This document shows, in pieces, positions 44,800 to 56,205 of a DNA stretch of 64,000 nucleotides. This DNA comes from Buddleja alternifolia (Eukaryota; Streptophyta; Magnoliopsida; Lamiales; Scrophulariaceae): positions 27,847,022-27,911,021 of the forward strand of contig CM033399.1 in NCBI GenBank assembly GCA_019426215.1. Reading direction: 5' to 3'. The translations under genes and the position numbers were made by a program. The notes beneath the pieces are model-generated. The model was not told the DNA's origin. It ran no database searches and saw only the letters and a program-made list of their open reading frames with translations. Positions within the stretch are counted from its first letter, which is position 1. Every line of letters starts with the position of its first letter.

Positions 44800-45230
44800 A
44801 AAAGTATGGCTATTGCATGTAGAAGGATCGGCCACTCATATTGGAAGTAGGGCCGGAATTGTGTGGGCAACTCCTAAGGGAGACCAACTTGAATACGCGA
44901 TAAAATTCGAGTTTAAGGCTGGCAATAACGAGGCCGAATATGAAGCCCTCATAATCGGGGTCAAAATGGCGATCAAAGGCGGAGCAAGGAACCTAATTGT
45001 GTACTCCGATTCTTAGCTGGTGACAAAACAAATAGAAGGTGTCTGTGAGGCAAAAGAAGAAAGAATGGCGAACTACCTAAAAATAGTAGAGACGCTGAAG
45101 AAAAGTTTGGAAAAATTTGAGGCACACCAGATCCCTCGAGTTGAGAATACCAAGGCGGACTATCTATCTAAGCTAGGTAGTTCCGTGGCCGACTGCGATA
45201 CCAGGCAGATTACCATACAAAGCGCAGCCA
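44800..45230 (+). pseudogene. Second RNase H of element B
   Basis: Tat-type extra RNase H. The first catalytic position reads LLHVEGS (element A has LLHVDGS), EAEYEALIIGVK keeps the Glu, VYSDS is followed directly by a TAG at 45015, and RVENTKADYLSKLG carries the last Asp. The Asp-to-Glu change and the stop indicate inactivity. Confidence 0.85.
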
Positions 45231-46995
45231 GAGTCAGCACGGAGGAAGAATTATTGAACATAGAAGAAGGAAGAGATTGGAGAACAGATATTATCGATTA
45301 TCTTACAAAGGGAGTACTTCCTGCGGATAAATATAATAGACAAAGGATGCTCATTCGTGCTGAACGTTTTGCCATGATAAATGGAGCACTATACAAAAGA
45401 GGCTTCGTCCAACCTTACCTCAAGTGCATATCCATTGAGGAGGGGAAGTATATCCTAAGGAAGATCCATGAAGGATGATGCGGCAGCCATATCGCAGGAG
45501 GGGCTCTAGCTGGAAACTATACAAAAGAGGCTTCGTCCAACCTTACCTCAAGTACATATCCATTGAGGAGGGGAAGTATATCCTAAGGGAGATCCATGAA
45601 GGATGCTGCGGCAGCCATATCGCAGGAGGGGCTCTAGCTGGCAACTATACAAAAGAGGCTTCGTCCAACCTTACCTCAAGTGCATATCCATTGAGGAGGG
45701 GAAGTATATCCTAATGGAGATCCATGAAGGATGCTGCGGCAGCCATATCGCAGGAGGGGCTCTAGCTAGCAACTATACAAAAGAGGCTTCGTCCAACCTT
45801 ACCTCAAGTGCATATCCATTGAGGAGGGGAAGTATATCCTAAGGGAGATCCATGAAGGATGCTGCGGCAGCCATATCGCAGGAGGGGCTCTAGCTGGCAA
45901 CTATAGAAAAGAGGCTTCGTCCAACCTTACCTCAAGTGCATATCCATTGAGGAGGGGAAGTATATCCTAAGGGAGATTCATGAAGGATGCTGCGGCAGCC
46001 ATATCGCAGGAGGGGCTCTAGCTGGCAAGACATTACGAGCAGGGTATTTCTGGCCCAGCTTAAGAGGAGACGCCAATGAGTTAGTAAGGAGCGGTGAGCA
46101 ATGCCAGAAGCAGGTTAATCTTATACTCAAACCCACAGAATATTTGCATTCCCTAAGTGTCCCGTATCCTTTTGCTTGATGGGGAATGGATATTGTAGGA
46201 CCGTTTCCTGTAGCCAAGGCCCAGAAGAAGTTCCTGCTGGTAGTGGTGGACTATTTCAGCAAATGGGCGGAGGCCGAGGCATTAGCCCGAATCACAGAAG
46301 CTGAAGTAATAAAATTCCTCTGGAAAAATATCATATGTCGTTTCGGTATACCTAGGGAGATCATAGCCAACAATGGGAGACAATTCAGCAGAGCCAGGCT
46401 GAAAAAGTGGTTTGAAAATATGGGAATCCAGCAACGTTTCAGCTCAGTGGCACACCCACAAACCAATGGACAAGTGGAAGTCACCAACCGCATACTGGTC
46501 CAGGGGCTGAAAACCCGGCTAGAAGAAGCGGGAGGTAGCTGGGTGGACGAGTTGCAATCAGTGCTGTGGTCCAACAAGACCACTCCAAAAACTACTACGG
46601 GAGAAAGCCCATTCCTACTAGTCTATGGAACTGAAGTTGTAATACTATCTAAGATACGGATGCTAATCCTTAGAATCCAAAACTTCGACGCCGACCAAAA
46701 TAAAGTCGGGATGAGAGAGGAGTTAGACATGATCGAGTAAGGCCCGGAGATAGCATATCTCCGGGTAGAAGTATGCAAACAATGCATTGCAAGATCACAG
46801 GCAACAAAGGTGAAAACAAGATCCTTCCAAGTGGGTGATCTCGTGCTGAAAAGAGTAGACGCCACACATGCAGTGAAGAAGTTAGGACCCAACTGGGATG
46901 GTCCATACAAGGTGACCAAAGTATTGAGAGGAGGAGCTTATGAGCTAACGATGACGGAAGAAAGTTACCCAGGCCCTAGGATATACAAAATCTGA
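45231..46995 (+). pseudogene. Integrase of element B
   Basis: The N-terminal region (ERFAMINGALYKRGFVQPYL, YILRKIHEG) is broken by the 5 x 128-bp amplification (45389-46028), which shifts frame at every unit. After it come remnants of the zinc-binding end, then the core in 46186-46740: MDIVGPFPVAKAQKKF, VDYFSKWAEAEAL, IIANNGRQF where Asp-Asn-Gly is usual, HPQTNGQVEVTNR with the Glu, and TTPKTTTGESPF. The C-terminal module is at 46810-46995 (VGDLVLKRVD, NWDGPYKV, GGAYEL). Catalytic Asp-to-Asn change plus frame breaks: inactive. Confidence 0.9.
45389..46028. repeat. Five exact-length 128-bp tandem repeats in integrase
   Basis: Units start at 45389, 45517, 45645, 45773 and 45901 with CTATACAAAAGAGGCTTCG (the last reads CTATAGAAAAG). 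All are 128 bp and differ at only a few positions. 128 is not a multiple of 3, so each unit changes frame. Element A has a single copy of the homologous sequence, so the array is an expansion in B. Confidence 0.97.
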
Positions 46996-46997
46996 AG

Positions 46998-48199
46998 AAA
47001 TTTTATGTCTAGCCGTTGTAATTTCAAGTAGCCGTATCAAAAAGAATGTTAGCCTACTTTGCAGACGATAAAATGTGGGGCCAGATAAGTATCAATAAAA
47101 TTAATTTTTCTGTCTATGTGTCATTCTTTACGCGCCTTTTTCTTCAATATGGTAATATTCCTCATAAATAATAACATGCATGCATATACTGCATTTATAT
47201 GGAAGTAAAGGGGGCGTTGGTGGACGAGCAGATAGCCGGAGGATAGGAACATAAGGGAGGGATAAACCTGGATTGACATCCAGGCGATAAATTCGGATGC
47301 TCAATCCAAGGCTCCCCATACCATGCAGTTTGAGGAGGGTCTCTAAACCCATAAATGAAGTATGAGAATATTTTTTGGAGTGATAAGGCTAAGGATAGGA
47401 TGGACACCAATCCATTCCGACTCCATGGAGAAATAATAAAGGAGGGTGTGACTTCGGTCTACTTCTCAGGCTAGGATGAGACTATGATCCATTCCGACGC
47501 CTTGGAGAAATAAGGAGGGAAAATCGGGATAAATGGGAGAATAAGGAAGGAGCCACGGTAGCATACTGGCCAGATGTGAGCCATTGATGAAAATATATGT
47601 AGTACGGAGGGAGGATAAAAGGAGACACAAGGTCTGCAAAAGTATTTGCCATGTAAGTATAAATACTTGCATTTATATGACATCACTTATATGTCTTGTT
47701 ATTGCTTAAAAAATACGCATTTTTGCTGTAATATGTGTGATCTTAGCAAGATATTCAGCCCCATACTCAAGGCCTATACCAGTGAAATCCTTAGCGAGGT
47801 AAAAGAAGCACTTAGTAAAAATTTGTTTTCATCAAAATGCACATAGTGAACCGAAATTATGTATTTTCATAATGTGATGTTTTAATTATGCAACTCAATC
47901 GTGTGATGTTGTGGATAATGAAAATGTTGAGCCAATCCCAAAAAATGGCAACATGATATGCTCGAAATTCTCAAAGAAGTGTGAAGTACCACGTGAAAAT
48001 CTAACTTGAATGCCAACCTGCAAGCATCCTTTTTACCCAAAGGAGATGAGAGATATCTATAAAGTTCATCCACCGGAGTAACACACAATCATTTACCAAT
48101 GGCAGGCATGACAAAGATAGAAGATAAAGGCGGTTCATAAAAAAAGCATCCAAAGTCCTAAAGGAAGCACGGAGTAACATAGTTCATCTGCCACGAAGG
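46998..48199. other. Non-coding spacer of element B after integrase
   Basis: Corresponds in place to the post-pol spacer of element A. It contains the diverged repeat phrase ATTCCGAC(T/G)CCATGGAGAAATAA (47414, 47492). No coding frame accepted. Confidence 0.6.
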
Positions 48200-48204
48200 A
48201 CAGG

Positions 48205-50121
48205 TGACACGCTAAAAGCTAACGTGCTATGATAGCAAGTGCACTAGTCGTGTGTAGTAATAAGTGTTGACGAAAAGTCCGGGTTGTCGAACCACGGAGA
48301 CTTGAATTGTAGTTTATGATTTTATACAAAAAAACAACTACAATAAAAGTAAAATGAGTGTGAAACATGTAAGATAAGAACAAGGTTATGCAAATGAATT
48401 AAAACCAATTATAAAGGGAGATTAAGGCACATGCTAGACCCTAATTGATCAAATATACTTATAAAGGCTCTTGTTGTAGAATTACTCTTATATTGTTATG
48501 GTGAAAACTCCTAAGGTAGAGAATGGCCGATGTCTCGCGTATAAACTCCTATAATTAGATCGTGATTTCCCAAATATCCCTATCCGGAAATCTAACCACT
48601 AAACATGCATTAATGTACTAGAGTTCACTCGATTTGAATCGAACGACTTCACCCGGGAATCTTTACCTATGTCTAGGGCAATTCCTCATTAGTTGCGGGT
48701 CATGATGTGAATTTCTTGCACCCTACGTCAATTTTCTCCTGAAATATTAACCTAGGCATAAGATTCTAACATATAGTGATCAAGTATATGCAAGATAGAC
48801 AAAAACACAATTCACATCACATAACAATATAAGAACAACCTCAACAATCATCTATTATAAGCATATATCACAATTTGGCCTTACATGGCCCTAGTCTTAT
48901 GAATTTAGTTCATAATGGATAATATGAAAAACATAAATGAATTAATACACATGTTCATAGACATAATTGAAATGAAAAGCTATAAAAACTCCCTCAAAAG
49001 TGAATAATGATGGAACTTCAATTGAATCTTCCTTCTCCAATGATGATGATGAATCAAGAATCCTTTTCTCTCCCCTCTTTTCTTCTCTATGGATCGGTCA
49101 CTTCCTCCCCCTTTTCTCCAAGAATCTGAAATTGATAGTGAATCATGAAGAGTATGGGTTCCCCCTCCTTTTATAGCCAAAATTTCACTAAAGTATGCAT
49201 TAAGAATTCCCATTAAAGTTCCCCAATGAGAATTCCACCTAAGGTGATGCTTAAAGTTTGGCTTTTAAGATTCCAACCAGCTAAAAAATGCTGAACTTTC
49301 GGCCCTTAAGAATTCCACCAAGCATAACCATGTGAAAACTTCAACAAAACACATGCATGCTGCCATTTTCTTGCTTTCCAGCGCAGTCTTAGTATTTTCC
49401 TCATACAATTCTCCACAGATCTCCAAATTGGATGATTCAAGTCCCCATGTTCAGATAACACATAGATCTACAACTTTCCAGAAGGAAATTTTGTCCAATT
49501 CAGTCTCTACGTATACCTAAATTACGTTTCAACATGGAGGTTGTTTCTGATTTGGCGCCCATAAAGTAAATCTACCAAGAAACACACTTATGACAACCCC
49601 TCAACACATGTGCTGAATTATGGCCAAAAGTGATTCCTACCCATCATATAATGCTGGAATTTAGGCTGAAAACAAGTAACATTCGGACTATCCATGCCTA
49701 GGCATGACTAGGAGGGCGCTGGGGCATCTCCTGGCACATGTACTTCTCTGTTCGGCGCAGAAATCGTATTTCCTTCACAATTATCTCTATAGACCTCCGA
49801 TTTGGATGTTTCAAGTTCCCATTTGAAGCTAAGACATACATCTAAAACTTTGTAGAAGGAAACTTTGTCTAAGTCGGTCTCGAAATATACGAAATTATCG
49901 CTCGAATGTTGTAGGAGATGCATAAACCGCCTAGGTGTTGAAAAACATGCTTGAACTTGTTTTGTACATCGTTTTTCTTCCCTTTTCTTCATGTATTCTC
50001 ATTTATTACCTGTATTCACTTAACACACCTATTAAATGCAAATGTGACATGATTTAAGCAATAAGTGAATCCAAATTATAAGAATTACGGTCTTAAAAAC
50101 ACGTAAAAACACCTCTTATCA
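48205..50121 (-). repeat. 3' LTR of element C
   Basis: 1917 bp. The internal sequence next to it, read on the minus strand, is TTTGGGGGTGT, a good polypurine tract. Short frames in this LTR (for example 48980-49213) recur in the other LTR and are not genes. Confidence 0.93.
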
Positions 50122-51764
50122 ACACCCCCAAACTTATCAATTGCTCGACCTCGAGCAATAAGAGCTATAAGGCAAGACCAACATCATTCAATGGGAGAAA
50201 ACAAAACAACTAACTAACTCACTTTCGTGGAGTAAATGATTGCACTTAGCGGGTGCAACAAGCCTTTAAACCATTGAGTTACCTCAAAGGACGAGTTATA
50301 GTCTCGTGAGGGTTTGCATACGATATCCCACAAAATCTAGCAAATTTTCAATCCCAACCGAATCAACACATCTCAATATGATCAACAAGAATGAATGGCA
50401 TAAAATCAACCTTTTAAAGTTCACAAATATATATATATACATATCAACTACTTTTGCTCATGTGACACCAATACTTGAAACGACTCCCTAGGGTATAGTG
50501 AAAAATAAATCTAGGGTATTATAATCGAGAGGCATCCTTACCAAATTTTGGACATTAATCCCATATCTATCAACTTTAGATCAAACACAAGACACAAGAA
50601 TTATAGAAAATCTCACAGCCATTTAAATTTCATTATCTCAAATATTCAACATTCAATTCATATGGAATTTCCATTAAACTTCATTAAGGCTAGATCATGT
50701 GCAATGTTTTATTCCATTAGGCTTTCTATGACACCCATGTAACAAGTTTTAGACCAATGACTCCCAAACTAGATAGTTTTGGGGCATTAAGTGTAGAGAC
50801 ACTCCTAAGGATTTAATCACTCGAGTATCAAAGGCCACGAAATAAAACTAGATCTTTTAAACAATTCACTTCTTTTGGCTTGAGCATAGCTCAAATTAGC
50901 ATAATAGTACAGTATATAGGCATGAAACTTTTCACCTCCGGTACGTATTAGCCTGACCACTTTTGGTCATACCAAAATTCAACCTTTTCAATTCATTGTT
51001 AGCATATAAAATTACTACTCAACTTATAACCTTATGAGAAATCTAAGTTAATATTTCTGGGAATAATTCCTTAAGTGTCTCAAGATGGTTATCCTCTCAA
51101 CTCCTCTACCTTCGATTTAAGTGCATTGTGAATCATCTAAAGAATCAATTCTAGTCTAAGGTCTCCACGAGCAATTTCAAAGATATATATATTCCATTAA
51201 ATTCAGATTATTTCCAGAATTCATGCCATTTTTCCAAGTCAATCAATTTCAATGCATCAATTGGAAGGACTAAAAAATTTTCATGCTTGATTTTCTCAAC
51301 AAAGAAGCATATAAACATGATATCAAACAAACTTTCCCCAAATTCAAGTTAAAAATTAGGATTGCATTTTCAATATTCAAAATAGATACTCTTCTACCCC
51401 CAAACTTAAATCCAACATTGTCCCCAATGTTGTTACAACATGCATACACAAAGGTAAAAGAACACTTACAACCAAGGATGTTGAAAAATATCCTTAAACT
51501 TCCAATACATAATCCTATAGCTTCTCCTCCTCTCGAGTAAAATGAGCATGGTCCAAATTTGCATCATATCTAACACTTCAACTTTTCAAACCATCAAGCA
51601 TAAGAAAACATACATGCCAAAAGTGCATGTTTGAACACAACATAAAGAAACAAACTAAACAAAACAAAAACAAAATCAAAAAGAAAAACAAACTTACAAA
51701 CATGGGTTGCCTCCCAAGAAGCGCTAGTTTAGAGTCGGTAGCTCGACTTTGTGCTCTTTGAGGT
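50122..51764. other. Non-coding 3' half of element C
   Basis: About 1.6 kb between the gag end and the 3' LTR with no frame longer than about 85 codons. This is where pol would be in an autonomous element. No RT or integrase motif could be found on either strand. Confidence 0.75.
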
Positions 51765-54045
51765 TCAAATAGGTGGTCCATTTAACACGACCAAATCCTT
51801 GTCATGCCTCCTTTTAGCTCCATGGTCTACTTGCTTCCACTCATATTGCGGGATTTTGCAATAAGCCCTTTGTATTGGATGAGTCTTTTCAATCTTACGA
51901 GCACGGCGATGGGGTGGAATGTATTTCATGCATAAATCTTCTTTTCCCTCTTTGTTGTGTTTATCATAGGGAATCTCATCCTCCAACTCGAGTGTCCCTT
52001 AGCCTTGCCGTTTGCACATTTCTCATCAAGAGAAGGGTTAATAACATCGATATTGGAACAAGTAAGATCATCCATAGATGGTTTCCTGTTATTTGAAGCA
52101 TCAAATATACTTTTACATCTCCTACCCTCAATGATAACTTACCTTTTCCCATGTCGATCTTGGCATTGCTAGTGACTAGGAAAGGTCTTCCTAGAATCAA
52201 GGGCATCTCAACATCTTCCTCCATATCAAGGACCACAAAGTCAACCCGGAAAAAGAATTTGTCAACTTGTACAATAACATCTTCTATTATCCCCTTTGGT
52301 CTCTTAATTGATCCATCGGCGAGTTGGAGGCTCATTGATGTCGGTTTGGGATTTCCAAGGCCCAACTTCTTGAAGAGAGAATACGGGAGGAGATTGATAC
52401 ATGCTCCCATATCGCAAATAACCTTTTCAAAAGTAAGAGGGCCAATGGTGCACGGAATGGTGAGCCTCCCCGGGTCCTCACAAAGAGTCGCCACAATCCT
52501 ACGGAAAATCGGATCCATATCCTTCTTTTTCATTTTTTGTGCATTTGGAAATGGAAGACGAACCTCGATGGGATGATGCGTTGGAGTTGAAGGGCCAGCT
52601 GTGGAGGATACAGAATGTGGTGCTTGGGCGTGACAATCGGCGCCTTGGCACAGCGACAAGGGCGCCTGGGCGTGGATGGTTGGGCGCTCGGGCGCATCAG
52701 TGCGAACATTATCACCTTTTACCTGTTCGCCACTTCTCAAGGTAGTTGCATAGCATTGCTCTTTCGGGTTCTTTTCCGTGTCACTTGGTAAAGTTCCCGA
52801 GGCTCTCTCGCTGATTGTATTTGCCATTTGACCCATTTGTGTCTTCAAATCCTTCATATCCATCATTAAATCCTTCATCATAGTACAGAGTTCGTTGATT
52901 GCTGAATCCGATTTCTTTATTTCCTCATCAAGACGTTCATCGGTTGTAGGAGGCCTAACTTGCCTTTGTACATGAGGATTATCTTGCCTTTGAGCTTGAT
53001 TGTTGATGAATGGAGGCCTTGGTGCTTGATAGATATCGATATGGGCGTTTTGTGCCGGATTGGGCCTCCTTGGAAAATTTTCGGGCACATGGAAGTTCAA
53101 TTGAGGTTGATTGGCATTTCCAACATAGTTTACATTGCCAACCATTGTTTCCAAAACGACTTCTTTTTCCAACTCTTGAACACGAGCAATTTTTTTAGTG
53201 GGTGTGATCTCTTCATCATCGGGATAGAGCTCATCTTCCCGGGCTAATTGCTCAATCTTGTCCCACACACTTTGGCAATCGAGCCCAAGGAAATCACCAC
53301 CGGCGCCGGCATTGAGCCTATTTCGGATGCGCGAACGGACTCCATCATGGAATCGTAATACTTGCTCGCTCAATCTTAGGTTGTGATCCAGACATTTTCG
53401 GAGCATGTTTTTATATCTAACCCATGCCTCGGCTAAGGACTCATTATTCCCCTGTTTAAACTCCTTAATGTTGCTCCTTAGCTCATTGATTTTGGAGGGT
53501 GGAAAGAATTTGCTCAAAAAGGCATCGACCAATTGTCCCCATGTTGTGATGGATTGGGGTGGTAGAGATTTGTACCACATGGTCGCGCTTTCCTTTAATG
53601 AGAAGTGGAAGACTCTTAGACGAATTGCATCGAGATCCCGTGGATGAAATTGGGTAGTCATGAGAGTATCGTCTAAAGTCTCCAAATGCTCATGAGGTGA
53701 TTCATGGAGCTCTCCATAGAAGGGTTCGCTTTGCACCATACTAAAAATGTGTGATGGAATGTGATAATTTGGTGCATAGAAATTAGGAAAGACCACGGGC
53801 CCCAGTATGGTGTGGACCCTTGAAGGTAGACTTTCCCGGACCGATGGAAGTCTTTGAGGAGGTGTCGGTTGCATAGCTTGGAATAGATTTTGCAACCATT
53901 CCCTGTTTTCCGGGAGATTTATGTCGGGAAAATTCCCATTTGGATTTAGATTGTCGGCCATTTCTCGAGCTCGTCTACTAGATCGAAGAACACGCTCTAT
54001 CTCCGGCTCAAAATTGTATAGAGGCTCGTTAGAAGAGCGGGTCAT
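51765..54045 (-). CDS. gag with protease-like C-terminus, element C
   Basis: An open frame of 689 codons (54045-51976); the ATG at 54043-54045 (MTRSSNEPLYNFEPEIERVL) is preferred, since the longer frame starts only at a TTG. Gag domain at roughly residues 80-250 (HLETLDDTLMT, FHFSLKESATMWYKSLPPQS, FLSKFFPPSKINELRSNI, WVRYKNMLRKCLDHNL). A Pro/Gln-rich middle and a Met-rich coiled stretch (LCTMMKDLMMDMKDLKTQM) follow, then a retropepsin-like end with CDMGACINLLPYSLFKKLGL and LILGRPFLVTSNAKIDMGKG. No zinc knuckle is obvious. Near 51985 a second frame overlaps (EDEIPYDKHNKEGKEDLC to 51765) and looks like the original continuation after a small frameshift. The main frame is open, so gag may still be translatable. 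Confidence 0.88.
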
Positions 54046-54183
54046 GCACCACAAATTATACCTAACAATTAAACACAAGAACAAAATTAGAATAATAAAA
54101 TAAAAGAAAGGTTACAAATAAACGAAAAACTAAGAATTATGAAAATTTAAATGAAAAATCAAAAACTAAAATGAACAAGTCCC

Positions 54184-54203
54184 CGGCAACGGCGCCAAAA
54201 ACT
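54184..54203 (-). other. Primer binding site of element C
   Basis: The minus strand next to the 5' LTR reads TGGCGCCGTTGCCGGGGA two to five bases inside, the PBS type known from Athila-like gypsy elements (complementary to tRNA-Asp in my recollection). Confidence 0.8.
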
Positions 54204-56120
54204 TGACACGCTAAAAGCTAACGTGCTATGATAGCAAGTGCACTAGTCGTGTGTAGTAATAAGTGTGGACGAAAAGTCCGGGTTGTCGAACCACGGAGAC
54301 TTGAATTGTAGTTTATGATTTTATACAAAAAAACAACTACAATAAAAGTAAAATGAGTGTGAAACGCGTAAGATAAGAACAAGGTTATGCAAATGAATTA
54401 AAACCAATTATAAAGGGAGACTAAGGCACATGCTAGGCCCAAATTGATCAAATATACTTATAAAGGCTCTTGTTGTAGAATTACTCTTATATTGTTATGG
54501 TGAAAACTCCTGCGGTAGAGAATAACCGATGTCTCGCGTATAAACTCCTATACTTAGATCGTGATTTCCCAAATATCCCTATCCGGAAATCTAACCACTA
54601 AACATGTATTAATGTACTAGAGTTCACTCGATTTGAATCGAACGACTTCACCCGGGAATCTTTATCTATGTCTAGGGCAATTCCTCATTAGTTGTGGGTC
54701 ATGATGTGAATTTCTTGCACCCTAAGTCAATTTTCTCCCGAAATATTAACCTAGGCATAAGATTCTAACATATAGTGATCAAGTATATGCAAGATAGACA
54801 AAAACACAATTCACATCACATAACAATATAAGAACAACCTCAACAATCATCTATTATAAGCATATATCACAATTTGGCCTTACATGGCCCTAGTCTTATG
54901 AATTTAGTTCATAATGGATAATATGAAAAACATAAATGAATTAATACACATGTTCATAGACATAATTGAAATGAAAAGCTATAAAAACTCCCTCAAAAGT
55001 GAATAATGATGGAACTTCAATTGAATCTTCCTTCTCCAATGATGATGATGAATCAAGAATCCTTTTCTCTCCCCTCTTTTCTTCTCTATGGATCGGTCAC
55101 TTCCTCCCCCTCTTCTCCAAGAATCTGAAATTGATAGTGAATCATGAAGAGTATGGGTTCCCCCTCCTTTTATAGCCAAAATTCCACTAAAATATGCATT
55201 AAGAATTCCCATTAAAGTTCCCCAATGAGAATTCCACCTAAGGTGATGCTTAAAGTTTGGCTTTTAAGATTCCAACCAGCTAAAAAATTCTGAACTTTCG
55301 GCCCTTAAGAATTCCACCAAGCATAACCATGTGAAAACTTCAACAAAACACATGCATGCTGCCATTTTCTTGCTTTCCAGCGCAGTCTTAGTATTTTCCT
55401 CATACAATTCTCCACAGATCTCCAAATTGGATGATTCAAGTCCCCATGTTTATATAAAACATAGATCTACAACTTTACAGAAGGACATTTTGTCCAATTC
55501 GGTCGCTAAGTATACCTAAATTACGTTTCAACATGGAGGTTGTTTCTGATTTGGCGCCCATAAAGTAAATCTACCAAGAAACACACTTATGACAACCCCT
55601 CAACACATGTGCTGAATTATGGCCAAAAGTGATTCTTACCCATCATATAATGCTGGAATTTAGGCTGAAAAGGAGTAACATTTGGACTATCCATGCCTAG
55701 GCATGACTAGGAGGGCGCTGGGGCGTATCCTGGCACATGTACTTCTCTGTTCGCCGCAGAAATCGTATTTCCTTCACAATTATCTCTATAGACCTCCGAT
55801 TTGGATGTTTCAAGTTCCCATTTGAAGCTAAGACATACATCTAAAACTTTGTAGAAGGAAACTTTGTCTAAGTCGGTCTCAAAATGTACGGAATTATCGC
55901 TCGAATGTGGTAGGAGATGCATAAACCGCCTAGGTGTTGAAAAACATGCTTGAACTTGTTTTGTACATCGTTTTTCTTCCCTTTTCTTCATGTATTCTCA
56001 TTTATTACCTGTATTCACTTAACACACCTATTAAATGCAAATGTGACATGATTTAAGCAATAAGTGAATCCAAATCATAAGAATTACGGTCTTAAAAACA
56101 CGTAAAAACACCTCTTATCA
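54204..56120 (-). repeat. 5' LTR of element C
   Basis: 1917 bp, near-identical to 48205-50121, followed by the TSD ACAGG at 56121-56125. Confidence 0.93.
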
Positions 56121-56205
56121 ACAGGCCAAAAAACAGCAAAATAAAAATATTGTTTAAAGGGCTATATTGCCCACAAAAAAAAACTAACTTAAACATTCAA
56201 AAACC

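Larger units (their letters stand above)
48205..56120 (-). mobile_element. LTR element C, non-autonomous gag-bearing, nested in B (7.9 kb)
   Basis: LTRs of 1917 bp (48205-50121 and 54204-56120) begin TGACACGC and end CTTATCA. TSD ACAGG is perfect (48200-48204, 56121-56125). The PBS and gag direction show that the element reads leftward. The internal region (4.1 kb) encodes only gag plus a protease-like end, with no RT, RNase H or integrase. PBS and gag resemble the Athila lineage. LTRs look about 97-98 percent identical by eye, so it is younger than its host B. It must have depended on enzymes in trans. Confidence 0.93.

Noticed and set aside
48980..49992. Short frames in the LTRs of element C (for example starting MGILNAYF and MKKREEKR), present in both LTRs.
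   Set aside because: Duplicated simply because LTRs are duplicated; no domain and no reason to be genes.
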